DNA of 5,628 nt from Gammaproteobacteria bacterium (GCA_030431185.1 JAUIJO010000193.1:1-5628); one strand, 5' to 3'. Shown: positions 1-5,600, counted from the first letter of the stretch. A program made the numbers and translations. Notes: generated from the letters alone by a model not told the origin.

Positions 1-321
1 TCCGACCAGATGGTCCTGCTGGACCGCAACTTCTTCTCCCCCTCGCCGGATTACCTGCTCCGGGTCAAGGGCGACTCGATGCGCGACGAGGGCATCTTCG
101 ACGGCGACCTGATCGGCGTGCACCGGACCCGCGACGCGCGTTCCGGGCAGATCGTCGTCGCCCGCATCGACGACGAGATCACCGTCAAGCTGTTGAAGCT
201 CGGCCGCGAACGCATACGCCTGCTGCCGCGCAATCCCGACTTCGCGCCGATCGAGGTGCAGCCGGGCCAGGAGTTCGCGATCGAAGGCCTGTATTGCGGC
301 CTGGTGAGGCCGAGTCGTTGA
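1..321 (+). CDS. lexA: LexA repressor, C-terminal protease part (5' end outside window)
   Basis: LexA represses SOS genes and is inactivated when RecA-ssDNA filaments stimulate its self-cleavage. Only the last 106 codons are present. The frame is open from base 1 and the ATG at 10 is an internal Met, so the start, the winged-helix DNA-binding domain and the Ala-Gly cleavage site all lie upstream. The S24-type peptidase fold is clear. The catalytic Ser is in GDSM at window codon 26 (bases 76-78). The catalytic Lys is in the TVKLLK segment at window codon 63 (187-189). Their 37-residue spacing equals that of E. coli Ser119/Lys156. DGDLIGVH, VVARIDDE, LLPRNPDF and the terminal FAIEGLYCGL block are typical of LexA and close to xanthomonad LexA. 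The stop TGA is at 319-321. UmuD shares the fold, but the adjacent recA and the close match favour LexA. Confidence 0.95.
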   Translation, partial: SDQMVLLDRNFFSPSPDYLLRVKGDSMRDEGIFDGDLIGVHRTRDARSGQIVVARIDDEITVKLLKLGRERIRLLPRNPDFAPIEVQPGQEFAIEGLYCGLVRPSR

Positions 322-343
322 ACGGCGCCGCGCGGGTCGTCCG

Positions 344-377
344 CCGACCCGGCCGGCGCATCCACGGTCGGTTTTTT
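344..377 (+). terminator. Rho-independent terminator after lexA
   Basis: A GC-rich stem is followed directly by six T (372-377), 23 bases after the lexA stop. Two pairings of the 3' arm 366-371 (GGTCGG) are possible. It can pair with CCGACC at 344-349 (16-nt loop), or with CCGGCC at 349-354 (11-nt loop, one G-U pair). A third, exclusive hairpin upstream uses 333-339 with 345-351. The stem is short, so some read-through into recA is plausible. Confidence 0.6.
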
Positions 378-541
378 CCTACGCCCGGCAGCGCCTCCGT
401 CCGACGCGACGGTGAGCCTCGCCCCCACGGCCAGCCGCGCGTGGCTCGGGCAAGCTGCCATTCGGCGGTGATCTCAGTCTCTGCGACCTGCCTTCCGTAC
501 AGTCACGCCATACCCACTCCAGCGACCTAGAGGACCTCACG
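378..541 (+). other. Region upstream of recA; promoter not clearly identifiable
   Basis: This should hold the recA promoter and operator if recA is transcribed separately from lexA. I see no good sigma70 pair and no SOS box of the E. coli type (CTG-N10-CAG) or of the TTAG-N6-TACTA type known from Xylella/Xanthomonas. The nearest match is CTG-N9-CAG at 488-502, one base short. TACAGT at 498-503 could be a weak -10 but has no matching -35. The ribosome binding site is clear: GAGGA at 530-534, seven bases before the recA ATG. Confidence 0.3.
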
Positions 542-1585
542 ATGGACGAGAACAAGAAGCGCGCGCTTTCCGCCGCACTGGGCCAGATCGAAAAGCAGTT
601 CGGCAAGGGCTCGGTCATGCGCATGGGCGACCGCGTGGTCGAGGCGGCCGAGGTCATCGGTACCGGTTCGCTGATGCTGGACATCGCCCTCGGCATCGGT
701 GGCCTCCCCAAGGGACGCGTGGTCGAGATCTACGGGCCGGAGTCCTCGGGCAAGACCACCCTGACCCTGCAGGCCATCGCCGAATGCCAGAAGAAGGGCG
801 GTACCGCGGCCTTCATCGATGCCGAGCACGCACTGGACCCCATCTATGCAGGCAAGCTCGGCGTCAATGTCGAGGACCTGCTGCTCTCCCAGCCCGATAC
901 GGGTGAGCAGGCGCTGGAGATCGCCGACATGCTGGTGCGCTCGAACGCGGTCGACATGGTGGTGATCGACTCGGTCGCCGCGCTGACCCCGCGGGCCGAG
1001 ATCGAAGGCGAAATGGGCGACCAGCTTCCCGGCCTTCAGGCCCGCCTGATGAGCCAGGCCCTGCGCAAGCTGACCGGCAACATCAAGCGCAGCAACTGCC
1101 TGGTGATCTTCATCAACCAGCTGCGCATGAAGATCGGCATCATGATGCCGGGCCAGAGTCCGGAAACCACCACCGGTGGCAACGCGCTGAAGTTCTATGC
1201 TTCGGTCCGCCTGGACATCCGGCGCATCGGTGCGGTCAAGAAGGGCGACGAGATCATCGGCAACCAGACCCGCATCAAGGTCGTGAAGAACAAGATGGCG
1301 CCCCCGTTCAAGCAGGTCATCACCGAGATCCTCTACGGCGAGGGCATTTCCCGCGAGGGCGAGCTGATCGACATGGGCGTGACCGCCAAGCTGGTCGACA
1401 AGGCGGGTGCCTGGTACAGCTACGGCGACGAGCGCATCGGCCAGGGCAAGGAGAATGCCCGCAATTACCTCAAGGAAAACCCGGCGGTCGCCGAACGGCT
1501 GGAGGCGGCCCTCCGCGCCCAGTTCGTGCCGGAAGAAGCCGAGAAGGAGAAGGGTGATGACGATGCGGGCAGCGACGAGGATTGA
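542..1585 (+). CDS. recA: RecA recombinase / SOS co-protease
   Basis: RecA is a cytoplasmic ATP-dependent strand-exchange protein. It forms filaments on ssDNA, drives homologous recombination and repair, and activates LexA self-cleavage. It is 347 aa (E. coli 353). An N-terminal oligomerisation helix (about 1-30) precedes the core ATPase. Visible motifs are Walker A GPESSGKT (65-72), catalytic Glu95 in FIDAEHALDP, Walker B ending at Asp143 (VVIDSVAALTP), loop 1 around EIEGEMGDQLPG, and loop 2 after Gln193 with MMPGQSPETTTGG. Loop 2 is longer here than E. coli MFGNPETTTGG, as in xanthomonads. The last 17 residues (from 331) are strongly acidic, the usual autoinhibitory tail. The start is fixed by GAGGA at 530-534 and by the standard MDENKKRAL N-terminus. 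recX follows after 68 bases, so the two are probably co-transcribed in part. No key residue is missing. Confidence 0.99.
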   Translation: MDENKKRALSAALGQIEKQFGKGSVMRMGDRVVEAAEVIGTGSLMLDIALGIGGLPKGRVVEIYGPESSGKTTLTLQAIAECQKKGGTAAFIDAEHALDPIYAGKLGVNVEDLLLSQPDTGEQALEIADMLVRSNAVDMVVIDSVAALTPRAEIEGEMGDQLPGLQARLMSQALRKLTGNIKRSNCLVIFINQLRMKIGIMMPGQSPETTTGGNALKFYASVRLDIRRIGAVKKGDEIIGNQTRIKVVKNKMAPPFKQVITEILYGEGISREGELIDMGVTAKLVDKAGAWYSYGDERIGQGKENARNYLKENPAVAERLEAALRAQFVPEEAEKEKGDDDAGSDED

Positions 1586-1605
1586 ATCCGCACCCCTGTT
1601 CATGA

Positions 1606-1639
1606 CCGGGCGGGCCGGGAGCGCCCGGATGCGGGGCGC
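1606..1639 (+). promoter_or_regulatory. Two mutually exclusive hairpins between recA and recX
   Basis: Hairpin A pairs CCGGGCG (1606-1612) with CGCCCGG (1622-1628) around a 9-nt loop. Hairpin B pairs GCGCCC (1621-1626) with GGGCGC (1634-1639) around a 7-nt loop. They share 1622-1626 and cannot coexist. Neither is followed by a T-run, so neither is a standard intrinsic terminator. Hairpin B ends four bases before the recX Shine-Dalgarno GGGG (1643-1646). In E. coli a hairpin in this gap limits read-through so that RecX stays far below RecA; a similar damping role is inferred here. Confidence 0.4.
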
Positions 1640-1653
1640 CTCGGGGATTGCGC

Positions 1654-2235
1654 ATGAGCATCGCGCCGTCCCCTGAGGATCGCCTGTTCCCCTCGCCTGA
1701 AGCGGCCGCCGCGGATGTGGAGGGCGTCGACGGGCAGGGGGAGGCGAGGGCCCCCGGCGGCGGACCCCGCCGCGGGCGCCCCGTGCAGACGCCGCTGCAA
1801 CGGGCGCTGGCCTTGCTCTCGCGCAGGGAGCATTCGCGCAAGGAGCTGACGTTGAAGCTGGTGACCCGGGGGCTGGACCCCACGGCCGTCGAGGAGGCGG
1901 TCGAGCGGTTGGCGGCCGAAGGCTGGCAGGACGACGCGCGTTTTGCCGAGAGCGTGGTGCGGGCGCGCTCGGAGAGCGGCCACGGCCCCCTGCGGATCCG
2001 GGCTGAACTTGCCACCCACGGCCTCGACGACGTCGCCGTGGAGACCGCCCTGGGGACCTTCGAGGGCGACTGGCTGGAGCTCGCTCGCGACCTGGTCCGG
2101 CGCCGCCTGGGGCATCGGGGGCTGGAGCCCGGGCTTCCCGCCCAGCGCAAGATAGCCGACCTGCTGATGCGCCGCGGCTTCCCCGGCGACATCGTCAGGA
2201 CCGTGAGCCGCCTGCCCCTCGAGGAACTGGACTGA
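1654..2235 (+). CDS. recX: RecX, regulator of RecA
   Basis: RecX binds RecA filaments and modulates (usually inhibits) their extension, ATPase and co-protease activity. The product is 193 aa. The conserved part begins near residue 44 (PVQTPLQRALALLSRREHS). The typical helical-repeat signatures follow: RKELTLKL, GWQDDARFAESVV, GPLRIRAELATHGL, and a C-terminal block with RKIADLLMRRGFPGDIV. I chose ATG 1654 because GGGG at 1643-1646 lies seven bases upstream. A TTG at 1648 is in frame but only one base from that site. In-frame GTG codons downstream have no better signal. If the ATG is right, about 43 residues rich in Ala, Pro, Gly and acidic residues precede the core. That makes the protein longer than E. 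coli RecX (166 aa) and the xanthomonad forms I recall (about 160). The position after recA supports the call. Confidence 0.95.
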   Translation: MSIAPSPEDRLFPSPEAAAADVEGVDGQGEARAPGGGPRRGRPVQTPLQRALALLSRREHSRKELTLKLVTRGLDPTAVEEAVERLAAEGWQDDARFAESVVRARSESGHGPLRIRAELATHGLDDVAVETALGTFEGDWLELARDLVRRRLGHRGLEPGLPAQRKIADLLMRRGFPGDIVRTVSRLPLEELD

Positions 2236-2269
2236 GGGAGGGGCGTGGGCGGGTGGCGCTGACCCTCCC
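2236..2269 (+). terminator. Hairpin directly after recX, possible weak terminator
   Basis: GGGAGGG (2236-2242) begins at the base after the recX stop and pairs perfectly with CCCTCCC (2263-2269) across a 20-nt loop. It is followed by G residues, not T, so it lacks the U-tract of an intrinsic terminator. It may instead protect the 3' end of the recA-recX message. Confidence 0.3.
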
Positions 2270-2307
2270 GGGGCGGTATCCGGCATTGCGCCCCCGATCA
2301 GGCAGTG

Positions 2308-2343
2308 GGAAGCCAAGGCTGATACCCTATCGGGCTTCCGTTT
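2308..2343 (+). promoter_or_regulatory. Stem-loop with short T-run and possible extended -10 before alaS
   Basis: GGAAGCC (2308-2314) pairs with GGCTTCC (2333-2339); the loop carries a nested GATA/TATC pairing (2321-2324 with 2328-2331). It is followed by G and then TTT (2341-2343). It could end recX transcripts. The same bases contain TGATACCCT (2320-2328), which fits an extended -10 (TGN-TANNNT) and would give an alaS start site about 95 bases before the ATG. I see no -35. The two readings cannot be separated by eye. Confidence 0.3.
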
Positions 2344-2356
2344 GGTTGCCTGTCCG

Positions 2357-2391
2357 GACCGATGCCCGCATGCTGCGGGGATCGACGGGTC
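2357..2391 (+). promoter_or_regulatory. Imperfect stem-loop in alaS leader
   Basis: The core is CCCGCA (2365-2370) with TGCGGG (2374-2379), a perfect 6-bp stem on a 3-nt loop. Past a G·G mismatch, GAT (2361-2363) pairs with ATC (2381-2383). After a 4-nt bulge, GACC (2357-2360) pairs with GGTC (2388-2391). The total is 13 base pairs. It lies 39 bases before the chosen alaS start, and its role is unknown. Confidence 0.35.
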
Positions 2392-2430
2392 ATGGCGGCC
2401 CCGGCCCAGCCCCCTGATCCAGCGCCAGGC

Positions 2431-5079
2431 ATGAGCACAGCGACTCCTCTCAGCACCCAGCAGATCCGCAGCGACTTCCTCGAGTTCTTCCGGGGGAAGG
2501 CCCATACCATCGTCCCGTCCGCGCCGCTGGTGCCGGCCAACGACCCGACGCTGCTGTTCACCAATTCGGGCATGGTGCAGTTCAAGAACGTGTTCCTCGG
2601 CAGCGAGAAGCCCGGCTACGTCCGTGCCGCCGACGTCCAGCGCTGCCTGCGTGCCGGAGGCAAGCACAACGACCTCGACCAGGTCGGTTACACGGCGCGC
2701 CACCACACCTTTTTCGAGATGCTCGGCAACTGGTCGTTCGGCGACTACTTCAAGGTCGAGGCGATCCAGTGGGCCTGGGAACTGCTGACGCAGGTCTGGA
2801 AGCTCGACCCGGATCGCCTGCTGGTCACGGTTTACCAGACCGACGACGAGGCCTTCGATATCTGGAACAAGAAGATCGGGGTGCCCGCCGACCGCATCGT
2901 CCGCATCGGTGACAACAAGGGCGCGCCCTTCGCTTCGGACAATTTCTGGCAGATGGCCGATACCGGTCCCTGCGGCCCCTGCACCGAGATCTTCTACGAC
3001 CATGGCGCGCACATCCCCGGCGGCCCCCCGGGCTCGCCCGACGAGGACGGCGACCGATTCATCGAGATCTGGAACCTGGTCTTCATGCAGTTCGACCGCC
3101 AGCCCGATGGCAGCCTGCTGCCGCTGCCGGCGCCGTGCGTCGACACGGGCATGGGCCTTGAGCGCATCGCGGCGATCCTGCAGGGCGTGCACGGCAACTA
3201 CGAGATCGACCTGTTCCGCTACCTGATCGCGCAGGCCGCGTCCCTGACCGGGACCGACGACCTGGGCAACAAGTCGCTGCGCGTCATCGCCGACCATATC
3301 CGCGCCTGCAGCTTCCTGGTCATCGACGGCGTGCTGCCGTCCAACGAGGGTCGCGGCTACGTGCTGCGCCGGATCATCCGTCGCGCCCTGCGCCACGGCT
3401 GGATGCTGGGCCAGAAGCAGCCCTTCTTCCATCGCATGCTCGCCCCGCTGGTCGAGGTGATGGGCCAGGCCTATCCCGAACTGGTGGCGAAGCAGGAGTT
3501 CGTCGAGCGCGCCCTGCGGGCGGAGGAGGAGCGCTTCGCCGAGACGCTCGACGCCGGCATGAGGATCTTCGACGACGTCGCAGCGCGTGCCCAGGGCACG
3601 ATCCCGGGCGAAGACGCCTTCCGGCTCTACGACACGTACGGTTTCCCGGTGGACCTGACGGCCGACATCGCGCGCGAGCGCGGCCTGGACGTGGACATGG
3701 CCGGCTTCCAGGCCGCGATGGAGCGCCAGCGCGAGACCGCGCGCGCCTCGGGCAAGTTCGGGGGTGGCACTTCGCTACCGGCCGAACTGGCGGCCCAGTT
3801 GGCGCCGACCGGGTTCCTGGGCTACGACGCCGTCGAGGCCGCCGATGTCGAGGTGCTGGCGATCATCCGCGACGGCCTGCCGGTCGACGCGCTGGCCGCG
3901 GGCGAGGAGGGCGTGGTGATCCTCGATCGCACGCCGTTCTACGCCGAGAGCGGCGGACAGATGGGTGATGCCGGCGAGCTTGGCGCCGACGGGCTGCGCT
4001 TCGAGGTGCGCGACACCATCAAGGTCGCCGGCCAGTTCCATGGCCACGTCGGCAGCCTGCGCAACGGGCGCCTGGAGCGCGGCCAGCGCCTGCAGGCGCA
4101 CATCGATGCCGCGCGCCGGGACGCCATCGTCCTCAACCATTCCGCCACCCACCTGCTGCATGCCGCCTTGCGTACGGTGCTCGGCGAGCACGTGACCCAG
4201 AAGGGATCGCTGGTGGCGCCGGATCGCTTGCGCTTCGACTTTTCCCACTTCCAGCCGGTGACCGCCGACGAGCTGGCCGCGGTGGAAGCCCGTGTCAACA
4301 CGGAGATCCGCCGGAACCATGAGGCCGAGATCCATCACATGGGCATGGACGAGGCACTGGAGTTCGGCGCGCTCGCCCTGTTCGGCGAGAAGTACGGCGA
4401 CGAAGTACGCGTGCTGCGGATGGGCGATGCCTCCACCGAGCTCTGCGGCGGCACGCACGTGGCGCGCACCGGCGACATCGGTCTGTTCAAGATCCTCTCC
4501 GAGGGAGGCGTGTCCGCCGGGGTCCGCAGGATCGAGGCGGTCACGGGCGAAGCCGCGCTGGCGCATGTCGTCACCGAGGAGAAGCGACTTTCGGAAGCGG
4601 CCCGCCTGCTCGGCGCCACGCCCGCGGAGATCGCCGACAAGCTGCGCGCCCTGATCGACCGGCAGAAGAAACTCGAGCGGGAGCTCGAGGGACTGAAGGC
4701 CGAGGCGGCGGCAGGCGCGACGTCCGACATCGCCGACCGCGCCGTCCAGGTGGGCGACATCCGCGTCCTGGCCGAGCGCCTGGAAGGCTTCGACAGCAAG
4801 GCGCTGCGGGAGGCCGTGGACCGCCTCAAGCAGCAATTGGGCGACGCGGTCGTCGTCCTGGCCGGTGCCAGCGACGGCAAGGTCGCACTGGTGGCTGGCG
4901 TCAGTGGCCGTGCTGCTGGCAAGATCAAGGCCGGGGAACTGATGGGCCACGTGGCCGGTCAGATCAATGGCAAGGGGGGTGGGCGTCCCGACATGGCCCA
5001 GGGTGGGGGCGAGGATGGCCCGAATCTGGTTTCGGCCCTGGCCGGCGTGTCCGGCTGGGTTGAACGGCAACTGAGCTGA
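2431..5079 (+). CDS. alaS: Alanyl-tRNA synthetase
   Basis: This class II synthetase charges tRNA-Ala and hydrolyses mischarged Ser- and Gly-tRNA-Ala. It is 882 aa (E. coli 876). The aminoacylation domain has the motif-2 region ARHHTFFEMLGNWSFGDYF (Arg90 to about residue 107) and motif 3 GMGLER (240-245). The tRNA-recognition part follows to about 465. The editing domain carries the zinc-type pair HSATH (His570, His574) and CGGTH (Cys672, His676), all four ligands present and offset +6 from E. coli. A charged helical linker (about 716-765) leads to the C-Ala domain with GGGRPD (849-854). ATG 2431 was chosen because the homologous N-terminus begins just after it (STQQIRSDFLEFF). In-frame ATGs at 2392 and 2362 would add 13 or 23 non-homologous residues. 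Its Shine-Dalgarno is poor, with only AGG at 2427-2429, one base away. The sequence is complete and intact. Confidence 0.98.
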   Translation: MSTATPLSTQQIRSDFLEFFRGKAHTIVPSAPLVPANDPTLLFTNSGMVQFKNVFLGSEKPGYVRAADVQRCLRAGGKHNDLDQVGYTARHHTFFEMLGNWSFGDYFKVEAIQWAWELLTQVWKLDPDRLLVTVYQTDDEAFDIWNKKIGVPADRIVRIGDNKGAPFASDNFWQMADTGPCGPCTEIFYDHGAHIPGGPPGSPDEDGDRFIEIWNLVFMQFDRQPDGSLLPLPAPCVDTGMGLERIAAILQGVHGNYEIDLFRYLIAQAASLTGTDDLGNKSLRVIADHIRACSFLVIDGVLPSNEGRGYVLRRIIRRALRHGWMLGQKQPFFHRMLAPLVEVMGQAYPELVAKQEFVERALRAEEERFAETLDAGMRIFDDVAARAQGTIPGEDAFRLYDTYGFPVDLTADIARERGLDVDMAGFQAAMERQRETARASGKFGGGTSLPAELAAQLAPTGFLGYDAVEAADVEVLAIIRDGLPVDALAAGEEGVVILDRTPFYAESGGQMGDAGELGADGLRFEVRDTIKVAGQFHGHVGSLRNGRLERGQRLQAHIDAARRDAIVLNHSATHLLHAALRTVLGEHVTQKGSLVAPDRLRFDFSHFQPVTADELAAVEARVNTEIRRNHEAEIHHMGMDEALEFGALALFGEKYGDEVRVLRMGDASTELCGGTHVARTGDIGLFKILSEGGVSAGVRRIEAVTGEAALAHVVTEEKRLSEAARLLGATPAEIADKLRALIDRQKKLERELEGLKAEAAAGATSDIADRAVQVGDIRVLAERLEGFDSKALREAVDRLKQQLGDAVVVLAGASDGKVALVAGVSGRAAGKIKAGELMGHVAGQINGKGGGRPDMAQGGGEDGPNLVSALAGVSGWVERQLS

Positions 5080-5081
5080 CG

Positions 5082-5115
5082 GTCCGGGCAGGCGCCCCGC
5101 GCTTGTGGCCCGGAC
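5082..5115 (+). terminator. Hairpin after alaS, terminator-like without U-tract
   Basis: GTCCGGGC (5082-5089) and GCCCGGAC (5108-5115) form a perfect 8-bp stem with an 18-nt loop, starting two bases after the alaS stop. No T-run follows, so it is either a Rho-assisted or inefficient terminator or an mRNA-stabilising 3' end. Its 3' arm overlaps the proposed csrA -35 region. Confidence 0.4.
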
Positions 5116-5131
5116 GTCTCGATAGGATAAT
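5103..5131 (+). promoter_or_regulatory. Candidate sigma70 promoter of csrA
   Basis: TTGTGG (5103-5108) and GATAAT (5126-5131) are separated by exactly 17 bases. The -10 matches consensus at 5 of 6 positions and the -35 at 3 of 6. It lies at the edge of an AT-rich island that stands out from its GC-rich surroundings. The 11-bp palindrome AATTG-C-CAATT (5129-5139) overlaps the -10 end and the expected start site near 5138, where it could act as an operator. The resulting csrA leader would be about 86 nt. Confidence 0.5.
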
Positions 5132-5159
5132 TGCCAATTGTTTTTCAACCTGCGCACCG

Positions 5160-5207
5160 TGTACCGTGAAGGACGTGGTGCAACCGTCGGCACCCGAAGC
5201 GGCCGGC
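5160..5207 (+). promoter_or_regulatory. Structured csrA leader with likely CsrA-binding hairpin
   Basis: Two stem-loops precede the csrA Shine-Dalgarno. The first pairs 5160-5168 with 5174-5182 (nine pairs, three of them G-U) and leaves exactly AAGGA (5169-5173) as the loop, matching the ANGGA core that CsrA binds in hairpin loops. A second register is possible because ACCGTG is repeated (5156-5161 and 5163-5168): 5154-5162 with 5173-5181, loop 5163-5172. The second hairpin pairs GTCGGC (5186-5191) with GCCGGC (5202-5207). The Shine-Dalgarno AGGAG (5211-5215) follows in single-stranded sequence and has a second GGA. CsrA is known to repress its own translation in E. coli; autoregulation here is inferred. 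Confidence 0.45.
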
Positions 5208-5223
5208 ATGAGGAGAGTTTTCA

Positions 5224-5424
5224 ATGCTAATCCTGACGCGTCGCGTCGGTGAAACCCTGATGATCGGCGACTCGGTGACCGTCACCGTGCTGGGCGTCAA
5301 GGGCAACCAGGTACGTATCGGCATTACCGCGCCGAAAGACGTATCGGTACACCGCGAAGAAATCTATCAGCGGATCCAGCGCGGCGAAGGCGCGGGGGAT
5401 GATGCCGCGAAGCCGGTGGACTGA
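5224..5424 (+). CDS. csrA: CsrA/RsmA global post-transcriptional regulator
   Basis: CsrA is a small homodimeric RNA-binding protein. It binds GGA motifs, often at Shine-Dalgarno sites, and alters translation and stability of mRNAs for carbon storage, motility, biofilm and, in xanthomonads (as RsmA), virulence. It is 66 aa (E. coli 61). The N-terminus MLILTRRVGETLMIGD is canonical, with Leu4 and Arg6. VRIGITAPKDVSVHREEIY follows, with the RNA-contacting Arg44. The variable tail after about residue 52 (RGEGAGDDAAKPVD) is slightly long and acidic, as usual outside enterics. The start is supported by AGGAG at 5211-5215, eight bases upstream. It has its own candidate promoter and leader. It has no terminator before the next promoter, so csrA transcripts may run into the tRNA. 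Confidence 0.99.
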   Translation: MLILTRRVGETLMIGDSVTVTVLGVKGNQVRIGITAPKDVSVHREEIYQRIQRGEGAGDDAAKPVD

Positions 5425-5425
5425 C

Positions 5426-5470
5426 AAAAAAGTTTGCCGCGGGTGGGGCGAGCCGTTATGATTCCCGCCC
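5426..5470 (+). promoter_or_regulatory. Strong stable-RNA promoter of tRNA-Ser
   Basis: TTGCCG (5434-5439) and TATGAT (5457-5462) are 17 bases apart, matching 4 of 6 and 5 of 6 consensus positions. Six A (5426-5431) sit two bases before the -35, where the proximal UP-element subsite is expected. The stretch from the -10 to the expected start near 5470 is almost pure G/C (CCCGCCC), the discriminator type linked to ppGpp (stringent) control of stable RNA genes. The promoter begins two bases after the csrA stop. The transcript would carry a leader of about 24 nt before the tRNA. Confidence 0.7.
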
Positions 5471-5493
5471 GCATCGCTTTTGCTTAGTGTCGC

Positions 5494-5586
5494 GGAGAGT
5501 TGCCCGAGTGGCTGAAGGGGCTCCCCTGCTAAGGGAGTATAGGGTTTATAGCTCTATCGAGGGTTCGAATCCCTCACTCTCCGCCA
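5494..5586 (+). tRNA. tRNA-Ser, anticodon GCU
   Basis: This 93-nt class II tRNA reads AGC and AGU serine codons. The acceptor stem pairs GGAGAGT (5494-5500) with ACTCTCC (5576-5582). The discriminator base is G 5583, as required for serine identity, and CCA (5584-5586) is encoded. The D stem is CCC/GGG (5503-5505 with 5517-5519), with GG in the loop. The anticodon stem is CTCCC/GGGAG (5521-5525 with 5533-5537), loop CTGCTAA, anticodon GCT at 5528-5530. The long variable arm pairs 5539-5544 with 5552-5557. The T arm is GAGGG-TTCGAAT-CCCTC (5559-5575). It corresponds in position to E. coli serV, which also follows csrA. Confidence 0.98.
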
Positions 5587-5600
5587 GTTTTCCCGTCGGC

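Noticed and set aside
488..502. CTG-N9-CAG as a recA SOS box
   Set aside because: Spacing is 9 instead of 10, the flanks are not AT-rich or symmetric, and it is not the xanthomonad motif. Kept only as the nearest match.
294..530. 78-aa plus-strand open frame across the lexA-recA gap
   Set aside because: It starts inside lexA, passes through the terminator, has no ribosome binding site and is basic low-complexity sequence.
527..1603. 358-aa open frame on the minus strand opposite recA
   Set aside because: It mirrors recA almost exactly, is an artefact of GC-rich third positions, and encodes a low-complexity protein with no family resemblance.
1600..3432. 610-aa open frame on the minus strand across recX and the alaS 5' part
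   Set aside because: It runs antisense through two clearly real genes and their gap, and shows no motif or start signal.
3775..5193. 472-aa open frame on the minus strand opposite alaS
   Set aside because: It is the shadow of alaS codons and has no recognisable domain.
5208..5252. 14-codon ORF starting at the ATG inside the csrA Shine-Dalgarno region and overlapping csrA
   Set aside because: It has no ribosome binding site of its own and the ATG arises by chance from the sequence before AGGAG.
5227..5427. 66-aa minus-strand open frame opposite csrA
   Set aside because: It is an antisense shadow of a well-supported csrA.
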